Notes: generated by a model from the letters alone, not told the origin. A DNA stretch of 64,000 nucleotides from Candidatus Nitrososphaera gargensis Ga9.2 (GCF_000303155.1 NC_018719.1:2232001-2296000), one strand, 5' to 3'. Positions 8,522 to 16,853 are shown, numbered from the stretch's first letter. Program-made: numbers and translations.

Positions 8522-8908
8522 ATGGAGAAACAGCATAAGCTTCTGGTTGTTGACGATGAGCCTGATATACTCTACATCACAGTTCGCACTTTGCAGAAAT
8601 ATTTTCTCGTTGACCCTTTTACCAGTCCGATAAAGGCACTTGCTCATTTTGAAAAACATGCAAATGAGTACACGCTTGTTCTGAGCGATATTAGAATGCC
8701 CGGCATGTCTGGAATGGAATTTCTAAATGTTGTAAAGCTGATACGACCGGATATTCCAATCTTGGTAATGACTGCATATTCTGCTTCTGATGATGAAATT
8801 GTCGGAGCAATACCTTGGATCGCAAAAGAGGAAATTGTACACAAGCCTTTTAGAGCTTTGGAAATATGTGGCGCTGTGAAAAAGATACTCAAGATAACAT
8901 CATCTTGA
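8522..8908 (+). CDS. Single-domain response regulator (receiver)
   Basis: A 128-residue stand-alone receiver domain. The acidic pocket is Asp11-Asp12 in LLVVDDEPDIL, the phosphoacceptor is Asp56 in LVLSDIRMPGMSGMEFL, the conserved Thr lies in ILVMTAYSAS and the Lys in EEIVHKPF. There is no DNA-binding or enzymatic output domain, so it should act by protein-protein contact, as is common for archaeal regulators. It stands alone; the nearest kinase is at 2674. Paralogous but broken copies lie at 1511, 2229 and 5082. Confidence 0.9.
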   Translation: MEKQHKLLVVDDEPDILYITVRTLQKYFLVDPFTSPIKALAHFEKHANEYTLVLSDIRMPGMSGMEFLNVVKLIRPDIPILVMTAYSASDDEIVGAIPWIAKEEIVHKPFRALEICGAVKKILKITSS

Positions 8909-9115
8909 TCTAGCAAACCCTTTACAGTCGGCGACTCCCGTACATCCATCTTTTGCATAAAATCGCCGCTTGATGCATCTCATGATGTGAAATTCACGAC
9001 ATATTATAAGAGTGCAAGGATTCAACTGGCTAACGGAAAGGATAGCTGCTGGATAAGGATGAATCAGTGATAGAATCGATAAACGTAATAGGTGACTGCC
9101 TGAGATCAAAAACAA

Positions 9116-9967
9116 GTGGGTAAGCATCACAGGCTAATGCGTAGATTAAGGCGGCAAAAGGAGGCCGCCGAAGCTGACAAAACTCAATCAACAGAATCTA
9201 AACTCACAAGTCGTAGTTTCAAATTCCAAAAAAGGCAGACGGTTTACTTCATGATTAGCATTGCCGGGATAATGCTATTTTCGCTCGTTATTCTGGTTGT
9301 CACTGGCACATTTGATGATTTCGATTTAGGAAACGCGATTTCGCAGATATTCAGACAGCTAATAAATCCTGAGATGACAGGCAATGTTCTTAGATATTGG
9401 ACTCTTGCAGCTGCTGCAATCATCGCATCTGTAATTTCAGCAGCATTTCTTTTTGAAATCAACATCACAAGCTCTACATTTGTACACATTCAGCACGAGT
9501 GGTACTGGAAATACTTTCTGCGCCATCTCATTATCAAGGATAAACATGGATGGCATTTCATGATCGGCTATTTTGTCTCAATTCTCATATTTCATCCAGT
9601 TATAGCTGAACAGGTTTGGGAAGTACAATCTAGACTTCAAGAGATTAATCTTTACCAAGCTTACATCATAACAATTCCTGTCGTGTCCACTATACTGGTT
9701 GTCGCGCGGGTACTTTCAAAATTGGATTTAGCCATAATTGATACGAATATTGGTGTTCTAATTGTCCTCATCTATGTCTCTGAGATAATCTTTTTGACCG
9801 TTACTCTTTCCTTCGTGCCCTTTGAGCAATTGTATGGATTTGTAAGCTATCCTAACGAAGCTCAAAACCAGTTCATAATCTACGATTCAGAAGTATTTGC
9901 TGCATCATTGTGTATGCTAGCAGATTGGCTCATAATTCGGGTAGGGATGAATAAGGACTCATTCTGA
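9116..9967 (+). CDS. Multi-spanning membrane protein of unknown function
   Basis: A 283-residue protein starting at GTG. The N-terminal 40 residues are basic and cytoplasmic-like (HHRLMRRLRRQKEAAEADK). About six hydrophobic segments follow: around residues 43-62, 93-113, 144-162, 181-199, 205-230 and 262-276. The loop FVHIQHEWYWKYFLRHLI between segments 2 and 3 is rich in aromatic and His residues. I recognise no transporter or enzyme family. A doubtful minus-strand gene overlaps its 3' end. Confidence 0.65.
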   Translation: MGKHHRLMRRLRRQKEAAEADKTQSTESKLTSRSFKFQKRQTVYFMISIAGIMLFSLVILVVTGTFDDFDLGNAISQIFRQLINPEMTGNVLRYWTLAAAAIIASVISAAFLFEINITSSTFVHIQHEWYWKYFLRHLIIKDKHGWHFMIGYFVSILIFHPVIAEQVWEVQSRLQEINLYQAYIITIPVVSTILVVARVLSKLDLAIIDTNIGVLIVLIYVSEIIFLTVTLSFVPFEQLYGFVSYPNEAQNQFIIYDSEVFAASLCMLADWLIIRVGMNKDSF

Positions 9968-10182
9968 CCGATTCGCTTTTCTAACTTGAACAGGTATACC
10001 CATCCGAAGATACCTCCAATAAAGAGCCAAATGACCATCAAATTTTCGACGTTATTATTAGTTCTAAAGTAGTCTATCGGATTAGTGTAAGGTATGTAAT
10101 TGGAATAGCTAGGGATAACAATGGCACACTGAGACAAATCCAAAATGCTATTGGCAGTCTGGTTTTGGTCAGCCAAGATCAC
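9880..10182 (-). CDS. Doubtful small membrane protein or gene remnant
   Basis: From a GTG at 10182 a frame of about 100 codons gives VILADQNQTANSILDLSQ and a strong hydrophobic helix ENLMVIWLFIGGIFGWVYLF followed by KLEKRIG. The helix with basic flank looks protein-like, but the last 28 or so codons lie antisense to the end of the 9116-9967 gene. It may be a short protein whose natural stop was lost, or chance. The frame is open further upstream to 10260 with cysteine-rich sequence that does not look coding. Confidence 0.3.
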   Translation of the reverse strand: MILADQNQTANSILDLSQCAIVIPSYSNYIPYTNPIDYFRTNNNVENLMVIWLFIGGIFGWVYLFKLEKRIGQNESLFIPTRIMSQSASIHNDAANTSES

Positions 10183-10263
10183 CTTATCGCCCGCGCCGTA
10201 ACAGAATCGCCCTCGCTGCAACGGGCATGGAAATCGCCCGAGTACGCAACAGAACTCCAAATC

Positions 10264-10276
10264 CTAATACTTATAT
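10264..10276 (+). promoter_or_regulatory. TATA box of sufC
   Basis: The A/T block ACTTATATTAAG lies about 30-40 bp before the ATG at 10306, the position expected for an archaeal TATA box giving a short or absent 5' leader. Confidence 0.5.
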
Positions 10277-10305
10277 TAAGTTCATAAAACACCGTTATAC
10301 TGTAT

Positions 10306-11073
10306 ATGACGTTTCTAGAGGTAAAGGATCTGCATGTGAGCATCGACGGCAAAGAGATCCTCTCTGGCCTCAACCTCAAGGTAGAAAAGGGCGAGGTCCA
10401 CGCGATCATGGGGCCAAACGGCTCTGGCAAGAGTACACTTGCCAATGCCATATTGGGGCACCCAAAGTATAACGTTGAATCAGGCGACATCCTCGTAAAG
10501 GGCGAGAGCATTCTTGACCTGCCGACAGACCAGCGCGCAAGGAAGGGGATCTTTCTCGGATTCCAGTACCCGACAGAGATTTCCGGCGTCGGCTACAGCC
10601 ACTTTTTGAGGAACGCTTACAATACCCTGAACAAAGAGGACAAGACCCGCGAAGTCTTTCTCACAGTGCGCGAGTTCCACGAGTACGTTAAAAAGAACCT
10701 CGACGCGGTTGGCCTTGACAAGTCTTTCCTCGGCCGCTACCTCAACGAGGGATTCTCCGGCGGAGAGAAAAAGCGCTCCGAGGTAATGCAGATGCTGGTT
10801 CTCAAGCCCAACATTGCCATACTCGACGAGCCGGACTCGGGGCTTGACATCGATGCAGTAAAGGCGGTTGCAGAGGCGATAAACAAACTGATAGAGACAG
10901 GAGCCGGCGTGATCGTGATCACACACTACGCAAGGATCTTGCGCTACCTCACAAAGCTCGACCACGTCCATGTAGTGGCAAAGGGCAAGGTTATCAAGTC
11001 TGGCGGCAAAGAGCTCTCAGAAGAGCTAGAAGCAAAGGGCTACGGCTGGCTTGGAATAGAGGACGACAAGTAA
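10306..11073 (+). CDS. sufC: Fe-S cluster assembly ATPase SufC
   Basis: A 255-residue ABC-type ATPase of the usual SufC length. Walker A is GPNGSGKST (residues 36-44), the signature is FSGGEKKRSEV, and Walker B with the D-loop is IAILDEPDSGLDIDAV; the H-loop is ITHYARIL. SufC-specific features are the FSGGEKKR signature, the phrase DEPDSGLD and the C-terminal KSGGKEL. It powers the SufBCD scaffold that builds iron-sulfur clusters in the cytoplasm. No sufB or sufD lies next to it in this window, so the partners must be elsewhere. The gene has its own TATA box and appears to be transcribed alone. Its GC-rich third positions match the neighbouring housekeeping genes. Confidence 0.95.
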   Translation: MTFLEVKDLHVSIDGKEILSGLNLKVEKGEVHAIMGPNGSGKSTLANAILGHPKYNVESGDILVKGESILDLPTDQRARKGIFLGFQYPTEISGVGYSHFLRNAYNTLNKEDKTREVFLTVREFHEYVKKNLDAVGLDKSFLGRYLNEGFSGGEKKRSEVMQMLVLKPNIAILDEPDSGLDIDAVKAVAEAINKLIETGAGVIVITHYARILRYLTKLDHVHVVAKGKVIKSGGKELSEELEAKGYGWLGIEDDK

Positions 11074-11158
11074 CTAGCCCTGCCATTTTTCATTCCTATT
11101 GTAATCTTGCATTACACCCAATCACTTATGTCACTACCAATTCCCAAAATGGGCATAT

Positions 11159-11410
11159 ATGTCATTATCCAATTCAGTTCAAAAACTGATGATGGCAGAA
11201 ATGGTTAAAGCGGCTGTAAAGGACGCCAAGGTAAACATGCCAGCTCCGCCCCTGAGAGGCAACGCAAAGCTGGACGACGCGTTTGAGCACAGAAAGAGAA
11301 ACCTGAGAAAAGACATACCAGTTGTCTGCTACACCCACAAGATACAGTTCAGCAACCGGCGCGACTTTCGCCTTCACATAAAGTACCAGCACAGCACAGA
11401 AAAGATCTAG
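11159..11410 (+). CDS. Small protein with C2H2-like zinc-finger tail
   Basis: An 83-residue protein. The N-terminal half is helical (VQKLMMAEMVKAAVKDAKV); the C-terminal half reads VVCYTHKIQFSNRRDFRLHI followed by KYQH, which has the Phe, spacing and final His pair of a C2H2 zinc finger, but with only one Cys plus a nearby His (CYTH). It may bind zinc with Cys-His-His-His or be a degenerate finger. A TATA-like CACTTATG about 33 bp upstream suggests a leaderless transcript. Probably a nucleic-acid-binding protein; no partner is evident. Confidence 0.6.
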   Translation: MSLSNSVQKLMMAEMVKAAVKDAKVNMPAPPLRGNAKLDDAFEHRKRNLRKDIPVVCYTHKIQFSNRRDFRLHIKYQHSTEKI

Positions 11411-11518
11411 GGCGCGCACGTCGTTGCGAGGAATGAATGAATATATGCGGCATGTGTGGAGGCAGTCGCCCCAAAGTCTAGTTTTAATTAGGGTACAGGC
11501 AAACTTGCAGCCACAGAG

Positions 11519-12229
11519 ATGTCTTCTGAAACATCATCACCACCGGCTCCCGAGAAGCAGGCGGCAGTAACAATATTTCTCAACTTTTCGTTCTTCAAGG
11601 TCGATCCAAAGTGGCGCTGGCTGAACGAGATTGGCAAGGAGGAAGCGGCCAAAGAGTTTGCAAGTCTGGTCGATGTGGCAAACACCAAGATGAAGGTGCG
11701 CACCTACTCTACTCTCGGCCTTCGAGAAGACGCCGACATCATGTTCTGGATGATTTCAGACACGGTCGAAAAGACGCAGGTCATGGCTTCCAAGATCTAT
11801 TCTACCGTGCTTGGCAAGTACCTTACGCAGTCGTACGTCTTTTTGTCGGCAATGAGGCCGTCTGTCTATTCGTCAAAGGTGATTCCCAGTTTTATGACAG
11901 ACGCGCAGCCATTGAAATATTGCATAGTCTACCCATTTGTAAAATCAAGGGAATGGTACCTACTGCCGTTTGAGGAGCGCAAGAAGATGATGGACGAGCA
12001 CATTGCCGTGGGGCGCAAATTCCCGCAGGTCCGGCTCAACACTACGTCTTCGTTCGGGCTTGACGATCAGGATTTCATGCTTGCATTTGAAACCGAGGAT
12101 CTAATGGCATTTCAGGAATTGATAATGCAGCTGCGCGAGACCAAGGTCAGCAAGTACGTAGTCAGGGACACTCCCATGATTGTCTGCGTTCACAGGGAAA
12201 TTGAGGAAATAATAAAAAGCCTTGGATAA
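11519..12229 (+). CDS. Chlorite-dismutase-family heme protein (HemQ-like)
   Basis: A 236-residue member of the Cld/HemQ/EfeB-type dimeric alpha/beta barrel family. The hallmark C-terminal block is present: YPFVKSREWYLLPFEERKKM, then MDEHIAVGRKF with the proximal heme ligand His161, then FGLDDQDFMLAFETED. The N-terminal barrel repeat carries REDADIMFWMISDT. The family includes chlorite dismutases and coproheme decarboxylases (ChdC/HemQ) as well as archaeal proteins of unsettled role. The sequence alone does not tell which reaction it does. A siroheme decarboxylase lies 2.3 kb downstream, so a role in heme metabolism or heme-based detoxification fits the context. Confidence 0.85.
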   Translation: MSSETSSPPAPEKQAAVTIFLNFSFFKVDPKWRWLNEIGKEEAAKEFASLVDVANTKMKVRTYSTLGLREDADIMFWMISDTVEKTQVMASKIYSTVLGKYLTQSYVFLSAMRPSVYSSKVIPSFMTDAQPLKYCIVYPFVKSREWYLLPFEERKKMMDEHIAVGRKFPQVRLNTTSSFGLDDQDFMLAFETEDLMAFQELIMQLRETKVSKYVVRDTPMIVCVHREIEEIIKSLG

Positions 12230-12401
12230 AGCGGTCAAATGAAGCTGTCGCGACAGTTGTTGTTGTTTCATGCATCTGCACAGTCTAATTGATTATTCAG
12301 ATAGGCTCTGCAATTGCACCATTTTTTATGCCCGAGATGAGTCACAATGCACCAAAACCGAAAGATAATTAGTAGGCGCAGGCCGCTAAAAGAGCCAGAT
12401 A

Positions 12402-12956
12402 ATGCAGGCTCTCAAAGAGTGGGCCGTCGTCTGCAGGGCTCTTGAAGAAGGCCGGCAGGTCGTGCTTTTGCGCAAGGGCGGCATACTGGAATACCGGCAG
12501 GGCTTTGAAGTAAAGCATGACAAGTTCTTGCTTTTTCCGACGTTTGAGCACCAATCAAAGGATCATTTGCAGCCAGACTATGCAGCTAAACTTGACGAAA
12601 TTTTAAAAGAGCAGCCTGCGGCAGGCAGCAACAGGATAACCGCATATGCGCAGGTAGTGGAGGTCAAGGAGGTAAGCAACCGCACTGCGTTGCACTCGCT
12701 TGCAAAATACCATGTGTGGAACGAAAGCTATGTTAATGCGAGGATGGATTACAACCCCAAGAAGCCTATGAGCGTGATATTGCTGCGCGTTTTCAAGCTC
12801 GACCAGCCCATCATGGTCGACAGCAGACCCGAATGGGCCGGCTGTAAGTCGTGGATACCGCTTGACATGGACGCAAGCGGAAGACCGGTGCTGGATGATT
12901 TGCAATTTGAAAAGTTAGCGTCTGAAGTAAAAGGAGTGCTGTCAATAGCGGCATGA
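12402..12956 (+). CDS. DUF1802 family protein
   Basis: A 184-residue protein with the pattern of DUF1802: ALKEWAVVCRALEEGRQVVL, LRKGGILE near residue 25, FLLFPTFEHQSKDHL, and a C-terminal WIPLDMD. The function of this family is not known. Its stop overlaps the ATG of the aldo/keto reductase by four bases (ATGA), and that gene in turn overlaps the hemerythrin gene, so all three form one tightly coupled operon. Confidence 0.8.
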   Translation: MQALKEWAVVCRALEEGRQVVLLRKGGILEYRQGFEVKHDKFLLFPTFEHQSKDHLQPDYAAKLDEILKEQPAAGSNRITAYAQVVEVKEVSNRTALHSLAKYHVWNESYVNARMDYNPKKPMSVILLRVFKLDQPIMVDSRPEWAGCKSWIPLDMDASGRPVLDDLQFEKLASEVKGVLSIAA

Positions 12957-13951
12957 AATACAGGACACTTGGTAAGAGCGGCATAAAGGTAAGCGAGATC
13001 GGCTTTGGCGCGTGGACGATCGGCCTTGACTGGTGGGGCAAAAAGATCGACGACGACGAAGCGATAAGGATGTTAAAACGCGCCTACGACCTTGGAATCA
13101 ACTTTTACGAGACTGCCGATATGTACGGCAAGGGCAAGAGCGAGAGGCTTATGGCGCAGGCGTTCAAGGACATGCGCAATGAAGTGATCTACTCCACAAA
13201 GTGGGGCTATGACATGTACGGTGCAGAGCAGATCGGCCATAGCGAGCTTCCGCAAAAGCATGATCCGGAATTTCTGCAGTTTGCACTTGGAAAGAGCCTT
13301 GAAAGGCTGCAGACAGACTATGTCGACGTTTACAGTTTGCACAACCCCAAGATGGCGGCCATCAGGAACGACGCGTTGTTTGCGGCGCTTGACGATCTGG
13401 TCGCAAAGGGCACGATCAAGAGCCACGGCGCCGCGCTTGGGCCGGCGATAGGGTGGAAGGACGAGGGCCTCGAGGCGATCAAGAACAGAAACATTACATG
13501 TTTGCAGACCGTCTACAACATACTGGAGCAGGATCCGGGGCGCGACTTTATGAGGGAAGCCGATCGCCACGATGTGGGGATAATAGTCAGGGTTCCGGAC
13601 GCATCAGGACTCTTGACAGGCAAGGTCACCGCGGACACGAAATTTGACAAGAATGACCACCGCAGCTTCAGAAAGCAAGAGTTCATCGTGGAGGCTATGC
13701 AAAAGATAGAGAACATGAAGCCGATCGCCAAGGAAAAGGGATGGAGCATCACCGAGCTTGCGATCAAGTTCATACTCTCGCAAAAGAAGATTTCAGTCGT
13801 GCTGCCGACGATGATCAGCATCGAAGAGATAGAAATGTTTGCGTCGATCTCTGACGGCAAGTACCTCAGCGCCTCAGAGGCAGCAAGCGTCGAGCAGATG
13901 TACGAAAAGAACTTTTATGTCCAGCCTATTGCTTCTTCCAACAACAAATGA
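12953..13951 (+). CDS. Aldo/keto reductase
   Basis: A 332-residue NAD(P)H-dependent oxidoreductase of the aldo/keto reductase TIM-barrel family. It opens with YRTLGKSGIKVSEIGFGAWT; the catalytic region NFYETADMYGKGKSE holds Tyr58, with Lys83 in YSTKWG and His130 in VYSLHNP. The usual catalytic Asp five residues before the Tyr is a Glu here (Glu53), which is unusual. The C-terminal cofactor part has IKFILSQKKISVVLPTMISI. The substrate cannot be told. The gene is the middle member of an overlapping three-gene operon with DUF1802 and a hemerythrin-like protein. Confidence 0.88.
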   Translation: MKYRTLGKSGIKVSEIGFGAWTIGLDWWGKKIDDDEAIRMLKRAYDLGINFYETADMYGKGKSERLMAQAFKDMRNEVIYSTKWGYDMYGAEQIGHSELPQKHDPEFLQFALGKSLERLQTDYVDVYSLHNPKMAAIRNDALFAALDDLVAKGTIKSHGAALGPAIGWKDEGLEAIKNRNITCLQTVYNILEQDPGRDFMREADRHDVGIIVRVPDASGLLTGKVTADTKFDKNDHRSFRKQEFIVEAMQKIENMKPIAKEKGWSITELAIKFILSQKKISVVLPTMISIEEIEMFASISDGKYLSASEAASVEQMYEKNFYVQPIASSNNK

Positions 13952-14496
13952 GCGCAACCGACGACCTGCTGCAAGATCATGTCACCATCAGGCGGCTGCA
14001 AGCAGTCATTGAAAGGTGCTACACGCTCCTGTATGATAATAAGGATGTGCCTTTCGGCGACCTGGTAAAGATTGCGGACATTATGGAGCAGTTCGTCGAC
14101 CAGTTCCACCACGGCAAGGAGGAGAACGGCTATTTCCCTGAAACTGAAGGCAAGGACCACTATTATTCCGAGGAGATCCGCAAGTTCCTAGTCGAGCACG
14201 AGCTTGGAAGAAGGATCGCAAAAAGGGCCAGGATACACCTTGAAGAGTTCTTGCAGGGCAAGGATGCAAGAGAGCCCCTTGCGCGCTACCTCAAAGCATA
14301 CTCTGTGTTCATCCTTGACCACACTTCAAAGGAAGATCGGTTCTTTACAGACGTCAAGGAAAGGCGATCGCTGTCCGAGAGTGAAGAAAAAGAGCTGAAA
14401 AGAGAGTTTGAGCACATGAAGCACGAGTGCGTACGCAGAAGCGGCAACTTGGTCGAAGTCTTGGCGCAGCTGGAAAGCGCCGAGTGGGCGCGCTAG
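13948..14496 (+). CDS. Hemerythrin-like HHE domain protein
   Basis: A 182-residue four-helix protein of the hemerythrin HHE cation-binding family. Candidate di-iron ligands occur in order: His11 (LQDHVTIRR), His54/His55 and Glu58/Glu59 (FHHGKEENGYF), His84 (VEHELGRR), and His125 with Glu129 (LDHTSKEDRFF). Such proteins bind oxygen, NO or iron, or act in repair of nitrosative damage. Its ATG overlaps the stop of the aldo/keto reductase, and it converges on the siroheme decarboxylase gene with a four-base overlap. A stress role in a nitrite/NO-producing organism is an inference. Confidence 0.82.
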   Translation: MSATDDLLQDHVTIRRLQAVIERCYTLLYDNKDVPFGDLVKIADIMEQFVDQFHHGKEENGYFPETEGKDHYYSEEIRKFLVEHELGRRIAKRARIHLEEFLQGKDAREPLARYLKAYSVFILDHTSKEDRFFTDVKERRSLSESEEKELKREFEHMKHECVRRSGNLVEVLAQLESAEWAR

Positions 14497-15491
14497 ACGA
14501 AATATTTCACGCGCTCTTTCTTGAACTCGCGTGAGCTGAATAGTATCTTGTAGTCATTAATGCCGATCGTCTTTGACATCTCGACTGCCATCTTTTCAGC
14601 TGCTTCAAGCGACCGGGCATGGACCATGCTGAACAGGTTGAACCGCCAGTCAGGATAGACCGGCCTCCTGTAGCAGTGGCTCACCTGTGGGAATGCCGCC
14701 AGCTTGAAGCCGACCTCGTCGATCTTGTCCTCCGGCACGTTCCACACCACCATCCCGTTTGCGACAAAGCCGGCGTCGCGGTGGCGCAATATGGCGGCAA
14801 AACGCCTCATGATGCCAGTACTCTCGTATTCCTTGGCCTTGGCGAACAGCTCGCCTGTCGTTATCCCCAGATTGTCTGCAGCCTCTTTGAAGGGCTCTTG
14901 CACTACTGCCAAGTCTTTTTGCAGTTCGCGGATGAACTCTTTGTCGCGCTCGGTCAGCTGCACCTTTTCTGGGTTCATCTCTTTTACCTCATCGGTTGGC
15001 TTGGGCTTCTCGGCGTCGTCGTTCACCATGTCGAGCCTGACTCCGATCTTGTAGAGCTTTAGCGTAGGAAGGACGCGGTACTTTATCACGCCGTCAAGCG
15101 CAGCCATCCTATCCAGATCCTTTTTCATGTCAGAGCCGGGAGGGACTGCAAGCGTGAACCACATGTTGTACTCGTGGTTGCGCTCATAGTTGTGGCTGAC
15201 ACCAGGGTGCTCGTTTACCCTGTCGGCTACTTGATCGAGCTTGTCCGGCCTTACGGCAAAGGCGACCAGCGCGCTCTTGTATCCGAGCCTGCGCGTGTCA
15301 AAAATTGCGTTTATCTGGCGTATGAGGCCCATCTCTTTAAGAGCCTTTATACGGCGCATGACGTCCTGCTCAGAAATGCTGTACCTGTTTGCAATCTCTA
15401 GATACGGCCTGTCAACAAGCGGAAAGACCCACTGGATCTCATTTAACAGCTTTTTATCAATCTCGTCAAGTTGCTGTTGGTTTGCTTGCAT
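14493..15491 (-). CDS. ahbAB: Fused siroheme decarboxylase (AhbA-AhbB)
   Basis: A 332-residue protein of two tandem AsnC/Lrp-like halves. Each half has an N-terminal winged-helix region (LDEIDKKLLNEIQWVFPL; LTERDKEFIRELQKDLAV) and a C-terminal ferredoxin-like region with the active-site block of siroheme decarboxylases: VSHNYERNHEYNMWFTL in the first and VSHCYRRPVYPDWRFNLFSM in the second. The SHCYRRPxYPDW motif is the hallmark of AhbB/NirL. The enzyme removes two carboxyl groups from siroheme to give didecarboxysiroheme on the archaeal/alternative heme route. AhbA and AhbB are often separate; here they are one chain. It might also be named an Lrp/AsnC regulator by simple domain search, but the motifs favour the enzyme. 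Confidence 0.85.
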   Translation of the reverse strand: MQANQQQLDEIDKKLLNEIQWVFPLVDRPYLEIANRYSISEQDVMRRIKALKEMGLIRQINAIFDTRRLGYKSALVAFAVRPDKLDQVADRVNEHPGVSHNYERNHEYNMWFTLAVPPGSDMKKDLDRMAALDGVIKYRVLPTLKLYKIGVRLDMVNDDAEKPKPTDEVKEMNPEKVQLTERDKEFIRELQKDLAVVQEPFKEAADNLGITTGELFAKAKEYESTGIMRRFAAILRHRDAGFVANGMVVWNVPEDKIDEVGFKLAAFPQVSHCYRRPVYPDWRFNLFSMVHARSLEAAEKMAVEMSKTIGINDYKILFSSREFKKERVKYFV

Positions 15492-15599
15492 CGGGCGGGG
15501 TAAAAGTGGTTGCTAATCCATTAAAAACTTATGCATCCCAAAATTGGCGGTTGTTGCAATTTATTAGGTACCTCAAGGATTCACTACCTAAAGCCATCA

Positions 15600-15860
15600 A
15601 TCGATGAGGACTGCGAAAAGGCAAATGAGTAGAGAGATAACCTGATAACAAGCCAAGTAGTCTGATGATGTGGCGGGCAAGAGGTCGCCAATGACAAGGC
15701 AGAAAGCCCATGGGCAATAGTCAAGCTCAAGCCGTGATAGCGGCGAAGGACCGTGATGTGCTCCATGGTTCAAAAGGCTGCGCAAGTGAAGTTATGAGCG
15801 GGAACGTGAGACTGACGCTAATCCCGTGAGCAGATGAGCAGAAGTCGAGTGTCAAACGAC
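15600..15860 (+). ncRNA. Possible structured non-coding RNA
   Basis: About 260 bp without a protein frame contain several short stem candidates: GGCG/CGCC around 15672-15693, GCCCATGGGC near 15707, GCCG-loop-CGGC near 15729-15742 and CGGGA/TCCCG around 15799-15827. The stretch is more GC-rich than the flanks and lies between the promoter side of the siroheme decarboxylase and a tiny membrane-protein frame. I could not match it to RNase P, SRP or 5S RNA. Strand is unproven. Confidence 0.25.
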
Positions 15861-15896
15861 AACAATAGAGCCAAAACCTACCTCTGCGTATATCAG

Positions 15897-16007
15897 ATGT
15901 TGGCGATTACGGCAGGCGACGTGTCGTGGCTGGCCTTGGTGATAGCGCTGTCTGTAGGTGTAACCTTTGCAATACTCTACCTTCTTAGGTCATGGCTTGG
16001 CAGGTGA
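15897..16007 (+). CDS. Tiny single-helix membrane protein
   Basis: A 36-codon frame from ATG to TGA encodes MLAITAGDVSWLALVIALSV followed by GVTFAILYLLRSWLGR: one transmembrane helix with a basic C-terminal end obeying the positive-inside pattern. It is too short for routine gene finding. No ribosome site is obvious. It could be a small subunit of a membrane complex (the size recalls KdpF), but no partner lies nearby. Confidence 0.4.
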   Translation: MLAITAGDVSWLALVIALSVGVTFAILYLLRSWLGR

Positions 16008-16241
16008 CGACCCCTCTCCCTCCCCTAAAGGTGCTTGTCTGGTTATAAGGTGGGGATTGTTTGTTGTAACAGCCTGTAGGGCTATGCCAATGTTTTTGGC
16101 CCTGCTCCCCCGAAGCACGCTCTACAGGCGCTTCCCCTTTTACAATGACTCAGGTAACAAAGGTAAGCATGATTTAATTGTCGATTCTGCGAACAATATA
16201 GTCGGAGGCGAAAAAACAGAGTGGTGGTAGATAGAGCGCGA

Positions 16242-16433
16242 ATGGCAGTGACAAAATGGATGCCATACAGCTCGGTCGGCGCTGCGATATCGTTCGTGGT
16301 AGGGTTCGTATTCAGCCTGCCGCCGGCGCAGGTGATCGTGTCCGCCGCAATGACTGCGACTCTGATCTTTAGCGGGCTTTTCTTCCAATCGTATGGAAGG
16401 GACAAAGAAGAGCAGGCAAAGGCCCAGCCCTGA
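16242..16433 (+). CDS. Small two-helix membrane protein
   Basis: A 63-residue protein when started at the ATG at 16242 (a GTG at 16221 would add seven residues). It has two hydrophobic segments separated by a short LPPAQ turn (VGAAISFVVGFVFSLPPAQV and IVSAAMTATLIFSGLFFQ) and a charged tail GRDKEEQAKAQP. No family is recognised. A T-rich stretch after the stop (about 16434-16455) may end the transcript. Confidence 0.55.
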   Translation: MAVTKWMPYSSVGAAISFVVGFVFSLPPAQVIVSAAMTATLIFSGLFFQSYGRDKEEQAKAQP

Positions 16434-16522
16434 TTTTTCCTTTTATATTTTTGGCCCTTGAGTAACAAGGTTACTGTTAATTTTTAAGCCGGAAGCGTGG
16501 AATAATGGTAAACTAGAAGTAT

Positions 16523-16765
16523 ATGAGGTTATTTGGTTGGAAGCCGAAAGGCAAGATGTACAGCCTGAAGTGCAACCAGTGCGGCAGCGGCTTTTTGTCA
16601 AGCTACAACCTCGAAGCGCCCATCTGTGGTAAGTGCCTGCAAAAGGCCAAGTCGCTGGATTCCACTATAGAACATGACAAGCACTGCTCCAAGTGCGGCT
16701 CTTCAGGCGTGATATACGGCAAAGAATACTGCTACTCTTGCTACTTTAATTTCGGCAAGAAATAA
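16523..16765 (+). CDS. Small double zinc-ribbon protein
   Basis: An 80-residue protein with four CxxC pairs: LKCNQCGS, PICGKCLQ, KHCSKCGS and EYCYSCYF. These make two zinc ribbons joined by a short helical linker. Such proteins often bind nucleic acid or protein partners in archaea. It stands 115 bp before a response regulator and has no clear operon partner. Confidence 0.7.
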   Translation: MRLFGWKPKGKMYSLKCNQCGSGFLSSYNLEAPICGKCLQKAKSLDSTIEHDKHCSKCGSSGVIYGKEYCYSCYFNFGKK

Positions 16766-16842
16766 TATAAAGAAAGAAGCCCTGCAAAAAGTGCATAGGA
16801 TGCTAAGGATCGCAAGGCCGGCAATTACTGATTGCGGAGATT

Positions 16843-16853
16843 TTTATATATAA
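16843..16853 (+). promoter_or_regulatory. TATA box of response regulator 16880
   Basis: TTTATATATAA is a near-perfect archaeal TATA box centred about 32 bp before the ATG at 16880, which implies a leaderless transcript. Confidence 0.65.

Noticed and set aside
14493-15491. Plain Lrp/AsnC transcription factor
   Set aside because: The SHNYERNHEYNMWF and SHCYRRPVYPDW blocks are active-site signatures of siroheme decarboxylases, which share the Lrp fold.
15600-15860. RNase P, SRP or 5S RNA
   Set aside because: The conserved blocks of these RNAs (for example the GAGGAAAGUC of RNase P) are not present; kept only as an unassigned structured candidate.
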